Virus record (IMG/VR): IMGVR_UViG_3300044705_000012
Span: 1-35,099 of that record
DNA: 35,099 nucleotides
Origin: a virus
Direction: 5' to 3' (one strand)
The translations under genes were made by a program, and so were the position numbers. The notes beneath the pieces were generated by a model. That model did no database searches, was not told the origin of the DNA, and saw only the letters and a program-made list of their open reading frames with translations. Of the stretch, positions 11,680 through 18,551 are shown in pieces. Every line of letters begins with the position of its first letter. The first letter of the stretch is position 1.

Positions 11680-13675
11680 TGACAAACTCCTTGAACACTT
11701 GACGGATCTGCTCGACTCCCCTACGGCCATCAAGCAATTGCTTCTGCTCCTTGTCACGGTGCTGGTTGATCTCAGCTATGCCTACCTCAACCGTCCCAAG
11801 ACTCTTCAAATACCAGTAGCGGCGGGTTGCGACCTTCTCCTCTGGCCTCCGGTTGTTTATGCGATCCTCAGCTTGCTCTTGGTCGTCTGGCACATGCGTT
11901 TCATCAAGGAACACCATGTCATCAGCAGCATCGAGGGTGATCGACACACCACCAGCCATAGTATTCAAGAACATCACATTGTAGCCGGAGTTTGGATCAT
12001 TGAAAGCATCCACTTGTTCCTGACGACGCTTCCCTGTTACCTTACCGGTGATGAAGAGTGGAGTAACGCCGAGCTTGACCAAAGCTCCTGCGAAGAGTTC
12101 CAGGATCTGCGTGAACTGGGAGACAACAACAACTTTGCCGGTGGGGACATCATCAGGGTCGATGATGTTGCGTTCAGTGAGGAACTGTACCAGCCAGTCA
12201 AACTTGTTGCTAGGCAAGGCAGGCTGGAACATATCGACATCCCTTTCGGCCTGCCATTTATTGCCGTGACGGTCTATGCCAGTCTTCTTGATGCGATTTG
12301 GCGTAAAGGCTCCATAGCAACTGGCGAATTGCTTCATGCGAGTTAGTTCCGCAAGAATCCCAACAGCATTCAGCGTCCCGCCCAGGACCTTTGCGGCGCC
12401 CTCCTTCTGCATCTCCTTGTAGGCGCGTTCCTGCTCCTTGCCCATTTTCAGCCATACCGCAACCGGAGAATCTGGGTCGTGCGGGTCCAATGGACTTCCC
12501 ATGTAAGCCTTGGGAGGTAGCTCCGGCGATACCTCCTGCTTTGTGCGGCGGATCATAACGCCATCAAGGGACTTCGACAAGAACTGTTCCCGATCGGCAC
12601 GAAGGCTGCCGATCTCGCGGTACCCGGAGCTTTGGTCCACCTGCCAGTACCGTTCTACCCAACTCCAGAAAGCGGTGTAAAGCTCAGGAAGCAGCCAATT
12701 CAGCACACCCCAGAGCCGGTATGCCTTCCCACGCATCGGAGTTCCAGACAGGGCAACCTTGACTCCATCCTCCTCGCGCACCTTCAACTGCATGGCTCCT
12801 GCGCGCGTCTGCGTCGGGGTGCCCGAGGTACGGATGAGAGAACGCTGGCATTCGTCCATGATGATCCCGCCCCAGGGCGCTTGGAACAGCTGGGGGTACT
12901 TATGGTCATGTCGCGTTGTTGCTCTCTTGGGGTCATGCCCGCAGTTGATGATTGAGGAGCGAGGTTTGCTGCTGGCGATCCACTCCTGGCCGCAATCCGG
13001 GCAACACCACCAACTCTTCGTTCGAAGCATCTCAATGTTGATAATGACCCAGGTCGTGGAGAGATCCCACTCCGGGTTCAACGCCTCCGCAAGGATGGCG
13101 TCACGCTGGCCCTTCGCCCCATCGACAACGAAGGCCGCAGCGTTGTCCGGCAGCCTGGCCTCAATCTCCCGTCGCCAGACTACATCCAGCGAGGTCTGCG
13201 GAGCGCAAACAAGGTATGGTCCAGCCGCATATGCTGCTGCCTCGATACACCCTGCAATGGCCTCTAGCGTCTTGCCTAGGCCAGGAGTGTCCGCTATCAA
13301 CACTCGCCTACCCTCAGCCACAAAACGGGCTGCAGAGGCTTGGTAGGGCCGGCTAGCGATGGGGCTGTGGAGAGCAGGGAACGCCGGCACCTGATGAAGC
13401 TTCACGCCGGAGAGCTTGCTGGCGATTGCGCCTAGACTCTCCTCCTTTCGTACCGCTGCCTTCGCCCATTCCCACAGCGGAGGCAGGATCTCCAAGCGCT
13501 CGCCGAAGGCTTCCCGAATTGCCCGCGCAGAGTCCATGCTGAGCGGGAGAGTCCATGCGTTGGCTGCCTTGCTCCAGTTGGCTCCGGGTACGCGCTCGTG
13601 GAGCGCGCGGATGAACAGCCCGCCCGCAGCACGTACGTGAATCCGGTTGCCGACAACCGTTGCGTAGACTCTCAC
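11672..13675 (-). CDS. SNF2-type DNA helicase/ATPase with inserted zinc ribbon
   Basis: 667 residues from a GTG overlapping the previous stop (GTGA). Motifs: TPGLGKT at 130-136 (Walker A), MDECQ around 273-277 (DExx box), ALSGTPMRGK (motif III), GKVVVVSQFTQILELF (C-terminal lobe), and QAEDRINN near the end (motif VI, arginine finger). An insertion between motifs Ia and II carries CCPDCGQEW and NCGHD (Cys224-245), a likely zinc ribbon. The N-terminal about 90 residues resemble the HARP-like region of SMARCAL1-type annealing helicases. Expected role: ATP-driven translocation on duplex DNA during replication or recombination. Confidence 0.92.
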   Translation of the reverse strand: MRVYATVVGNRIHVRAAGGLFIRALHERVPGANWSKAANAWTLPLSMDSARAIREAFGERLEILPPLWEWAKAAVRKEESLGAIASKLSGVKLHQVPAFPALHSPIASRPYQASAARFVAEGRRVLIADTPGLGKTLEAIAGCIEAAAYAAGPYLVCAPQTSLDVVWRREIEARLPDNAAAFVVDGAKGQRDAILAEALNPEWDLSTTWVIINIEMLRTKSWWCCPDCGQEWIASSKPRSSIINCGHDPKRATTRHDHKYPQLFQAPWGGIIMDECQRSLIRTSGTPTQTRAGAMQLKVREEDGVKVALSGTPMRGKAYRLWGVLNWLLPELYTAFWSWVERYWQVDQSSGYREIGSLRADREQFLSKSLDGVMIRRTKQEVSPELPPKAYMGSPLDPHDPDSPVAVWLKMGKEQERAYKEMQKEGAAKVLGGTLNAVGILAELTRMKQFASCYGAFTPNRIKKTGIDRHGNKWQAERDVDMFQPALPSNKFDWLVQFLTERNIIDPDDVPTGKVVVVSQFTQILELFAGALVKLGVTPLFITGKVTGKRRQEQVDAFNDPNSGYNVMFLNTMAGGVSITLDAADDMVFLDETHVPDDQEQAEDRINNRRPEEKVATRRYWYLKSLGTVEVGIAEINQHRDKEQKQLLDGRRGVEQIRQVFKEFVNV

Positions 13676-13863
13676 TCTTCGCTCGCCTTCTTCTCGTCCA
13701 TCTTTCGGCGGAACTCAGCCTCAGCTTTGCAGCCAGGCGCATGCCAGAGGATGATTGGGCTGCCCTTCCCGTCAGCCCTCGCCTCTGCTCCGCACACGTC
13801 ACAGCGTACCGCTCCGGCACCCTTCGGCAGCACCCGAGGTCTGCGGTAGATTCGCCTACGCAT
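13672..13863 (-). CDS. 63-aa zinc-finger protein
   Basis: ATG at 13863, overlapping the previous gene by 8 bases and the helicase GTG by 4. The product begins MRRRIYRRPRVLPKGAGAVR, then CDVCGAEARADGKGSPIILW and HAPGCKAEAEFRRKMDEKK. Two CxxC cysteines, a His and a later Cys form a plausible single zinc site behind an Arg-rich head. It probably binds nucleic acid and may assist the helicase encoded next. Position and coupling support that it is real. Confidence 0.75.
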   Translation of the reverse strand: MRRRIYRRPRVLPKGAGAVRCDVCGAEARADGKGSPIILWHAPGCKAEAEFRRKMDEKKASEE

Positions 13864-14002
13864 AGCGCTTTCCCTTCACTGAAGCGCCCCATTTGCAGTT
13901 GGTGCAGCGCCGATCGATGTATGGTCTCTTGTCGTCTAGCCTTCTCGGGTAGCGCCCGAATGCCTTGCCCGGCATGAGGGTCCCGCACCGCCAGCACGAC
14001 AT
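13856..14002 (-). CDS. 48-aa zinc-finger protein
   Basis: ATG at 14002 encodes MSCWRCGTLMPGKAFGRYPR, then RLDDKRPYIDRRCTNCKWGA, then SVKGKRYA. Paired CxxC motifs (residues 3/6 and 33/36) form a classic four-cysteine zinc knuckle, and the overall charge is strongly positive. The ribosome site is weak. It overlaps the next zinc-finger gene by 8 bases (ATGCGTAG). A small nucleic-acid-binding protein is likely. Confidence 0.7.
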   Translation of the reverse strand: MSCWRCGTLMPGKAFGRYPRRLDDKRPYIDRRCTNCKWGASVKGKRYA

Positions 14003-14036
14003 CGCAAGCAAGGTACGGGACCCAAGCCGGATCATC

Positions 14037-15044
14037 TCAGCGAACCTCGGTGATCGAGGAGATCAGCACATCCCGGAAGCCGGACTGCCCGGTGAAGGTG
14101 ATGAAGCGGCCACGCGGTCCCTCGCCGATCTTCGGTGCATTGGCGGCCTTCTTGACCTCGCGCGGGCTGGGCACCCGGTCGCTTTCCTCAGCATCCGAGG
14201 TGCCGTTGAGCCAGGTGATCCGCCTGCCGTACAAGGCATCCAGGACCTCCTGATCCAACGATGCCTCGGTGAACGGCAGCGCCTTCAGCGACTTCTTGGC
14301 GTCGGACTTCTGCCGACCTCCACCCCGGAGCGCCTTGTGCGCGGCGACCTTGCGGGCCTCCTGCTCGGCTGCCTCGGCCGGCACCGCCATACGCTTCTTG
14401 GCGGCACTCGCGTTGTGGACCTTGATGGCCGTCCGGCCGGCGTGCTGATACACGCAGGTCTCGCCCTGGAACACCCCGCCCAGCCAGGAGATCTCCAAAG
14501 TTTCCTCACCACGTCGCACCACAACCTTGGTGAGTTCGCCTTCGGTCTCCATGTCCCAAGTCCAACCCAGAGCGATGGCATCCTCCGCGAAAGCTGCGGC
14601 CTTTAGTTCGCTCTTGGTGTTGCCGCCTACCTTCTCAGCTTGCTTCGCCGGCATAGCCTTTGGAGCCTTCGCCTGTACAGCCTTGGCAGCAGCCTCCAGC
14701 CTTTGTCCGGTAGCTTTCGCATCACCCATGGGACGACGGGGCTGTGTCTTCGGCTTCTCCTCGGCCGGCTTCTCAGCCTCGGTGTCCTCAGCGGCCAGGA
14801 TCTCCCGCAGAACATCATCCTTGGCCATCTTGCTCAGGCCCGGGATCTTGTACCCCTTCTCCCGTGCGTACGCCCGGAGTTGTACAGCCGTCTTGTCCTG
14901 TAGCGTCACGATGTGCGCCGCATGCTCCAGCATCTCATCCGTGATCGTGCCCGGCTTGGGCGGTAGCGGCGTGCGCTGCGCGGCCTTGTCCTTGCGCGAG
15001 GTAGCAGCCGGACGGCCAGCCCCTCTCTTGACTGTGGTAACCAT
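14037..15044 (-). CDS. SAP-like, Lys/Ala-rich DNA-binding protein
   Basis: 335 residues, ATG after GAAGGGGATCTGGAA. Residues about 35-88 include TAVQLRAYAREKGYKIPGLS followed by KMAKDDVLREILAAEDTEA, which resembles a SAP or Rho-N-type helix-extended-loop-helix DNA-binding motif. Residues 90-140 are a low-complexity Lys/Ala/Pro linker. The C-terminal part contains a β-rich domain (WDMETEGELTKVVVRRGEET, GETCVYQHAGRTAIKVHN) and a further Lys-rich region. The single-gene unit has its own upstream element. A nucleoid-associated or transcription-related role is plausible but unproven. Confidence 0.7.
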   Translation of the reverse strand: MVTTVKRGAGRPAATSRKDKAAQRTPLPPKPGTITDEMLEHAAHIVTLQDKTAVQLRAYAREKGYKIPGLSKMAKDDVLREILAAEDTEAEKPAEEKPKTQPRRPMGDAKATGQRLEAAAKAVQAKAPKAMPAKQAEKVGGNTKSELKAAAFAEDAIALGWTWDMETEGELTKVVVRRGEETLEISWLGGVFQGETCVYQHAGRTAIKVHNASAAKKRMAVPAEAAEQEARKVAAHKALRGGGRQKSDAKKSLKALPFTEASLDQEVLDALYGRRITWLNGTSDAEESDRVPSPREVKKAANAPKIGEGPRGRFITFTGQSGFRDVLISSITEVR

Positions 15045-15083
15045 TTCCAGATCCCCTTCTCAACAACTTCCTCAATCACGCTG

Positions 15084-15112
15084 AGACTACCTTGTAGACT
15101 CCGCAAAAGCTA
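15084..15112 (-). promoter_or_regulatory. Promoter-like hexamer pair before the 14037 gene
   Basis: On the minus strand TAGCTT (15107-15112) and TAGTCT (15084-15089) are 17 bases apart, matching the spaced TAGACT pairs of five other units between 16.4 and 20.4 kb. The TTGnnn box seen further upstream in the others is missing here; a 32-base repeat (15121-15152) lies in its place. The GAAGGGGAT leader and the ATG follow. Confidence 0.5.
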
Positions 15113-15120
15113 CAACGACT

Positions 15121-15152
15121 TTGACTGGCCTCATTTGGTCAGAGACTGGCCG
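15121..15152 (-). repeat. 32-base direct repeat, copy 1
   Basis: Matches 19662-19693 at 29 of 32 positions. On the minus strand it starts CGGCCAGTCTCTGACC and ends GGCCAGTCAA, so GGCCAGTC itself occurs twice inside. It overlaps the stop of the 15131 gene and sits just upstream of the promoter-like element, as does the other copy. It could be a regulator-binding site. Confidence 0.65.
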
Positions 15153-15370
15153 TTGCGCTGGGAGCGTCCGGTTACACCAGACGATCGACGAGATCCAAGC
15201 ACAAGCGATGATACAACCCATGCAGCGAACATCCCGCCGAGGAACAGCATGGCTCCTCCGTCAGCCATGCGGATTTCCCAGACATCCCTTGTTGCTGCTA
15301 GTGCTGATATCATCCCGATCAACAGGGCTGCGACCAGTCCGATTAGCCGCATCCCCAACCGCGTGTTCAT
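15131..15370 (-). CDS. 79-aa membrane protein
   Basis: ATG at 15370 overlaps the stop of the DUF2786 gene (ATGA). The product begins MNTRLGMRLIGLVAALLIGM with a first helix at about residues 8-25 and a second at about 37-58 (GGAMLFLGGMFAAWVVSSLV). The C-terminal 20 residues are polar and basic (SRRSSGVTGRSQRNGQSLTK). It is a two-helix membrane protein of unknown role, expressed with the DUF2786 protein. Confidence 0.7.
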   Translation of the reverse strand: MNTRLGMRLIGLVAALLIGMISALAATRDVWEIRMADGGAMLFLGGMFAAWVVSSLVLGSRRSSGVTGRSQRNGQSLTK

Positions 15371-16368
15371 CCCTCGATCTCCTTTCCATATGCCTCCGAA
15401 GGCGACTCTACGCGCTGAGTGCGCGGAGTGGTCCGGGAGATCTGGACGGAGTCAGCAGCCGCACGCCCTGCCTCATGCGCCGCCACCGCAGCCGGGCTGT
15501 TGTTGAACCGCTGCCAGCGCGCTTCATCACTCTTGGTCCAGGACTTCACCGCACGACTCTTCCGGCCCTTCGCTGGAGCCTGCGGGGTGTTGCTAGCCGG
15601 CTTGGGGCGTTGGCTGGGGAACCGGGTGTAGAATGCCTCATCCACGCGCTCCTGCCGACCGGCCAACTCGATGACGCCACCGATCGCATCCGCCGCATCC
15701 CGAGCGTCGCGGAGTCGCTGCGCGAATCGGCGGGTAAACTCCTGCGCGTATGCGATCCGATAGGTCTTGGCATTGACGTTCCGGCCCGACACCGCAGCCT
15801 CTTCGCCCTTCTCGGCGCAGGCTTCCTTGTAAATCTGGCCGACCTTCAGCCCCTCGGCGTGGCCCCGCTTGCCGAACACCTGCTCGGCGATCGTCTGCCG
15901 GTCGATACCCGCCGACCGGAGCCGGTAGATGTTCTCCTTGTCGGAGAGCTTGGGGTCGACCTTCGGCTCCAGCTTGGCGATCATCATCAGCTTGGCCGAC
16001 TGGAACAAGAACGACGCGTAACGCAGGTCCGTCTCGTAACCAACTGCCTGGGCCAAGTACCCGCGACGCGCGGAGTCCCACCGGTACGCGTACCGGATGC
16101 CGCAGTGCTGTGCGACATAGTACCACAGCGCCTCGTGGTACTCGTGGAAAGAAGAGTCGAGGGAACTGACTTCCACCTCGAACATGGTGGGCTCGATGCT
16201 GCCCGGGTCGGACGCGATGAGGCTTTCCTCCTCGATGCGGTACTTGCGCATCAAGCTCTCGGCCTTCTCCCGGTACGCTGCGCGGGTTGCCTCGCCCAAG
16301 CGCTCATCATCCGCATTGGCGACGAGTGCGGCGATCATCGTCAGCATGTCTTCCATGTTCCTGGCCAT
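15367..16368 (-). CDS. DUF2786 domain protein
   Basis: 333 residues, ATG after GAAGGGGATCGAAA. Residues about 5-50 (MEDMLTMIAALVANADDERL, then EATRAAYREKAESLMRKYRI) match the DUF2786 pattern of a helical repeat ending in an LM-x-K/H-x-x-I motif. The following 150 residues (FHEYHEALWYYVAQHCGIRY, VGYETDLRYASFLFQSAKLM) resemble the domain that commonly accompanies DUF2786 in phages. The last 90 residues are basic and low-complexity. DUF2786 proteins are common in actinophages and lack an established function. It has its own promoter-like element at 16404-16455. Confidence 0.8.
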   Translation of the reverse strand: MARNMEDMLTMIAALVANADDERLGEATRAAYREKAESLMRKYRIEEESLIASDPGSIEPTMFEVEVSSLDSSFHEYHEALWYYVAQHCGIRYAYRWDSARRGYLAQAVGYETDLRYASFLFQSAKLMMIAKLEPKVDPKLSDKENIYRLRSAGIDRQTIAEQVFGKRGHAEGLKVGQIYKEACAEKGEEAAVSGRNVNAKTYRIAYAQEFTRRFAQRLRDARDAADAIGGVIELAGRQERVDEAFYTRFPSQRPKPASNTPQAPAKGRKSRAVKSWTKSDEARWQRFNNSPAAVAAHEAGRAAADSVQISRTTPRTQRVESPSEAYGKEIEG

Positions 16369-16403
16369 TTTCGATCCCCTTCTCGCTGTTGCTTACAAGA
16401 GCA

Positions 16404-16455
16404 AGCCTAGTCAGCATTTGTACAAAAGTCTAGCAATCTGCGCAACTTTGTACAA
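16404..16455 (-). promoter_or_regulatory. Three-hexamer promoter-like element before the DUF2786 gene
   Basis: Minus strand: TTGTAC (16450-16455), 17 bases, TAGACT (16427-16432), 17 bases, TAGGCT (16404-16409). TTGTAC and TAGACT resemble σ70 -35 and -10 boxes at ideal spacing. TTTGTACAAA palindromes occur at both the upstream box and between the two TAGACT-like boxes, which may be operator half-sites. The GAAGGGGAT leader and ATG lie about 35-40 bases downstream. Confidence 0.65.
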
Positions 16456-16463
16456 GATTTTCC

Positions 16464-16631
16464 TCAGCCCTTCGTCAGGTCGAAGGCTTGCCGCCGGATC
16501 TCATCCAGCTCAGCCTCGGTGAAGCCGATCATGTGCGTCCGGTGGCCATCGTTGACGCGAAGTTCGTATGGGAACTCTTCCGCCGTCAGCGACAATGGGT
16601 CAGTCCTGCGGACCTCGATCTTGCGCTCCAT
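16464..16631 (-). CDS. 55-aa small protein
   Basis: I place the start at the ATG at 16631 (GGAG ten bases upstream), one base after the preceding stop. The product begins MERKIEVRRTDPLSLTAEEF, continues PYELRVNDGHRTHMIGFTEA and ends ELDEIRRQAFDLTKG. It looks like a short β-hairpin followed by a helix. No family was recognised. It is the third gene of a unit with the 16816 and 16633 genes. Confidence 0.7.
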   Translation of the reverse strand: MERKIEVRRTDPLSLTAEEFPYELRVNDGHRTHMIGFTEAELDEIRRQAFDLTKG

Positions 16632-16632
16632 A

Positions 16633-16803
16633 TCAGTACTGCTCCTCAATCCGAACGGTGAAGATCTGGCCATTAGGCAGCCGCATGTCGAAGGCGACAA
16701 TTCGGGAATTGCCTTCCGGCATCCGACCGAACTCGATCTTGTTGTACTCGGCGGTGACTCGATCTTTGATCATTGCGGCCACTCGCGCCGGGCTGGTATC
16801 CAT
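16633..16803 (-). CDS. 56-aa small protein
   Basis: ATG at 16803 after GGAAGATCGAG. The product is MDTSPARVAAMIKDRVTAEY, NKIEFGRMPEGNSRIVAFDM, then RLPNGQIFTVRIEEQY: an N-terminal helix and two or three strands. It lies in a 184-base space between two other genes, with a 12-base gap before it and 1 base after it, which together with the ribosome site supports coding. Function unknown; the ββ pattern is similar to its downstream neighbour. Confidence 0.7.
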   Translation of the reverse strand: MDTSPARVAAMIKDRVTAEYNKIEFGRMPEGNSRIVAFDMRLPNGQIFTVRIEEQY

Positions 16804-16815
16804 CTCGATCTTCCT

Positions 16816-17121
16816 TCACTTGACGATCTTGATGGCGGACTTGGAGACGCGGTGCGAAGTCTTAGTGGTGCCGTTCTCGGCCTCCCACGAGATCACATAG
16901 ACGATCTTCGGCTTGTTACCGACGCGGGCTATCCGGCTCGAAGGCCACACCAGGTAAACGCTCTCGACGATGCCGATAGTTCCGGGCCGAAGGGCCGAGG
17001 TGTGGCCGGTCATCTTCTCGTGGAAATCGATCTTCGCGGCGTTTCCCTTGGTCTCGCGCGGGGTGACGATGTCGCCCACCTTGAACTCGGAGGTCTTGAG
17101 GTACTCATCCCGGTTGAACAT
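16816..17121 (-). CDS. 101-aa small β-barrel-like protein
   Basis: ATG at 17121 after GAAGGGGATCGAG. The product starts MFNRDEYLKTSEFKVGDIVT and continues with strand-rich segments (RPGTIGIVESVYLVWPSSRI, KPKIVYVISWEAENGTTKTS) and a basic C-terminus (HRVSKSAIKIVK). The FKVGDIVTP and PGTIGIVE segments recall small SH3/KOW-type barrels that bind nucleic acid or protein, but the match is loose. First gene of a three-gene unit with its own promoter-like element. Confidence 0.75.
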   Translation of the reverse strand: MFNRDEYLKTSEFKVGDIVTPRETKGNAAKIDFHEKMTGHTSALRPGTIGIVESVYLVWPSSRIARVGNKPKIVYVISWEAENGTTKTSHRVSKSAIKIVK

Positions 17122-17157
17122 CTCGATCCCCTTCTCCGTCCCTGCCTTACATCTACA

Positions 17158-17208
17158 AGTCTAGCCACTAGATGGGCAAAAGTCTACATATCTGCCCATC
17201 TTCGGCAA
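17158..17208 (-). promoter_or_regulatory. Three-hexamer promoter-like element with inverted repeat
   Basis: Minus strand: TTGCCG (17203-17208), 16 bases, TAGACT (17181-17186), 17 bases, TAGACT (17158-17163). GATGGGCA at 17171-17178 and TGCCCATC at 17193-17200 (plus strand) form an 8-bp inverted repeat around the middle TAGACT, a typical operator position. The 17216 gene ends 7 bases before the first box. Confidence 0.65.
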
Positions 17209-17215
17209 GATTTTT

Positions 17216-17302
17216 TCAGGCTCGGAACTTGTTGATGAGCCAGAGCAAGATCCCCAGCACAACCAGCGCAACCACAAAGTGGATCTCATCCGTCTTGGTC
17301 AC
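17216..17302 (-). CDS. 28-aa single-span membrane protein
   Basis: GTG at 17302 overlaps the stop of the zinc-ribbon gene (GTGA), with GAGAGG upstream. The product is VTKTDEIHFVVALVVLGILL followed by WLINKFRA: a short polar head, one helix and a basic tail, so topology is probably N-out/C-in. It is below the size limit of most gene callers. Coupled start and clean helix support that it is real. Confidence 0.6.
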   Translation of the reverse strand: MTKTDEIHFVVALVVLGILLWLINKFRA

Positions 17303-17580
17303 GGCTCAAACCTCTCTGCGTCAACACGCACTCGCTCGGCACACTCCTCCGAGCAGAAGACTCCCTGCTCAGTCTCGATAATCTCTGTTGATTCCAGGAT
17401 CTCTCCGGCACAGTCGTCGCACGCGTCGACTCCGTATGGCCGATCTATAACCTCCCTCCTCATCCGGCGATTTTCACAAGATCGGAAATTGGAACACTGA
17501 GTTTTTCCATCCCAGACTCTTGTCTTGATGCCCGGATGATCACCGAAATTCACCCCGCACCAAGGGCAATTCTTATTCAC
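17299..17580 (-). CDS. 93-aa double zinc-ribbon protein
   Basis: GTG at 17580 with AAGGGGAGAGACC upstream. The product begins VNKNCPWCGVNFGDHPGIKT, then RVWDGKTQCSNFRSCENRRM, and later VDACDDCAGEILES and GVFCSEECAERV. Eight cysteines in four closely spaced pairs imply two zinc sites, the second resembling a treble-clef or FCS-type finger. Likely a nucleic-acid or protein-binding adaptor. It is followed by the 28-aa membrane gene with a GTGA overlap. Confidence 0.75.
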   Translation of the reverse strand: MNKNCPWCGVNFGDHPGIKTRVWDGKTQCSNFRSCENRRMRREVIDRPYGVDACDDCAGEILESTEIIETEQGVFCSEECAERVRVDAERFEP

Positions 17581-17616
17581 GGTCTCTCCCCTTCTCGCCA
17601 CTGACTTACCTGGGCC

Positions 17617-17638
17617 GGGCACCTCCGGAGAGGTGCCC
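17617..17638 (-). terminator. 9-bp hairpin with tetraloop
   Basis: GGGCACCTC (17617-17625) and GAGGTGCCC (17630-17638) pair perfectly around a four-base loop, just after the stop of the 17651 gene and before the next start. No T-run follows, so it may be a partial terminator or an mRNA end-protecting hairpin. Confidence 0.5.
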
Positions 17639-17650
17639 CGCCCTCCGGCG

Positions 17651-18196
17651 TCAGGAGCCCAGGACCCGCAGTGCCTCTGAGACGTTCCGGACCTTCTTGC
17701 CGTTGACCAGCGAACCGGCCGAGACGAACCGTCCCCGGACATCCCACACCAGCTTGACGTCGCCTGCGGTGAGGGTGGTGACTCCCTTGACGGTGCGAAC
17801 CTTGACGGAACCCTTCTCGAAGTACTGGCCCTCAATCTTCTCCGCGACCGTGAGAGCCTTGGTCTTCGGGTCGGCCTTCGGCGGAACCGTGAGCCGGATG
17901 CCCTCCCGGGAGGTTCCGGTGCGCGGGGTGTACGCCTTCTTGGCTTCGTTAAGCTCCGGGTGGCAAACCCAGCACTGCTCGGTCTCGGCCTTGGTCTCGG
18001 CAACAAAGGCGTTGAAAGCCTTGACGGTCTTGAAGTTGGTCTCGGCCTTTGTCAAGCTCTCGATCCCCTCGTGGCCGTTGTCGCTGTGGATGTTCTCCCA
18101 CTCGGCCTCGGTCAGACAAATCTGGCAGATCCGACCCTCCGGCGAGTCACTGCTAGCCGGCCGACCGCACTCCATCTCGCAACGCTTGCTGCTCAT
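17651..18196 (-). CDS. Zinc-finger protein with CxVCHPEL motif
   Basis: 181 residues, ATG after GAAGGGGAGATCGAA. The N-terminal 50 residues hold CEMECGRP, CQICLTEAEW and HSDNGHEG, a Cys/His set for one zinc site. Residues about 73-82 contain EQCWVCHPEL, a motif repeated in the next-door 63-aa protein (18292-18483). The C-terminal part is β-rich and basic (KVRTVKGVTTLTAGDVKLVW, DVRGRFVSAGSLVNGKKVRN). It may bind nucleic acid. The gene is in a unit with its own promoter-like element. Confidence 0.75.
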   Translation of the reverse strand: MSSKRCEMECGRPASSDSPEGRICQICLTEAEWENIHSDNGHEGIESLTKAETNFKTVKAFNAFVAETKAETEQCWVCHPELNEAKKAYTPRTGTSREGIRLTVPPKADPKTKALTVAEKIEGQYFEKGSVKVRTVKGVTTLTAGDVKLVWDVRGRFVSAGSLVNGKKVRNVSEALRVLGS

Positions 18197-18242
18197 TTCG
18201 ATCTCCCCTTCTCGGTTTTCCCTGTCACCTGCTTACACTACA

Positions 18243-18295
18243 AGTCTAACCTGGGGATCGTTGTACAGTCTACCCCCATCCAGACATTTGTTCAG
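18243..18295 (-). promoter_or_regulatory. Three-hexamer promoter-like element before the 17651 gene
   Basis: Minus strand: CTGAAC (18290-18295), 17 bases, TAGACT (18267-18272), 18 bases, TAGACT (18243-18248), then TTGTAGTGTAAGC and the GAAGGGGAG leader. A-rich sequence (GAAAAATTT) precedes the first box like an UP element. It overlaps the last codons of the 18292 gene. Confidence 0.6.
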
Positions 18296-18483
18296 AAATT
18301 TTTCAACTCCGGGTGGCACACCTGGCACTCGTCGATCTCCTCCTTGTACCGCGACAAGTCCTCCAGGATCTGTGCCTTGTTCGAGATCGTGGCTCCGGTC
18401 CGCAGGACCGTGCCGGCTCGGTTGATCCGGCCTTCGTGGTCGTCATCGTAGTGGTCGATGACGTGCTCCTCGTAAGTCTTCAT
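18292..18483 (-). CDS. 63-aa protein with CxVCHPEL motif
   Basis: I use the ATG at 18483 because GGAG lies 6-9 bases upstream; a longer frame from 18525 has no ribosome site and would read through a hairpin. The product begins MKTYEEHVIDHYDDDHEGRI and ends with ECQVCHPELKNF. The C-terminal CxxCHPEL is nearly the same as the motif in the 17651 protein, which suggests a shared ancestor or a common partner. The N-terminal part is acidic and helical. Function unknown. Confidence 0.7.
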   Translation of the reverse strand: MKTYEEHVIDHYDDDHEGRINRAGTVLRTGATISNKAQILEDLSRYKEEIDECQVCHPELKNF

Positions 18484-18510
18484 GCCCTTCTCCCCTGATT
18501 GGCCATTGGC

Positions 18511-18539
18511 GGTGCCCTCGCCCACGTTACAAGGGCACC
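18511..18539 (-). terminator. 8-bp hairpin between genes
   Basis: GGTGCCCT (18511-18518) pairs with AGGGCACC (18532-18539) around a 13-base loop, between the stop of the 18552 gene and the next ATG. No T-run. Similar hairpins follow other units in this block. Confidence 0.45.
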
Positions 18540-18551
18540 ACCCAAAGCCCG

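Noticed and set aside
15121-16410. Plus-strand ORF of 429 codons
   Set aside because: Antisense to the DUF2786 gene, no ribosome site, Leu/Arg/Pro bias typical of a shadow frame.
17299-18006. Minus-strand 235-codon frame
   Set aside because: Only its last 93 codons from the GTG at 17580 look like a protein; the rest is antisense-like Arg/Pro sequence over the 17651 gene.
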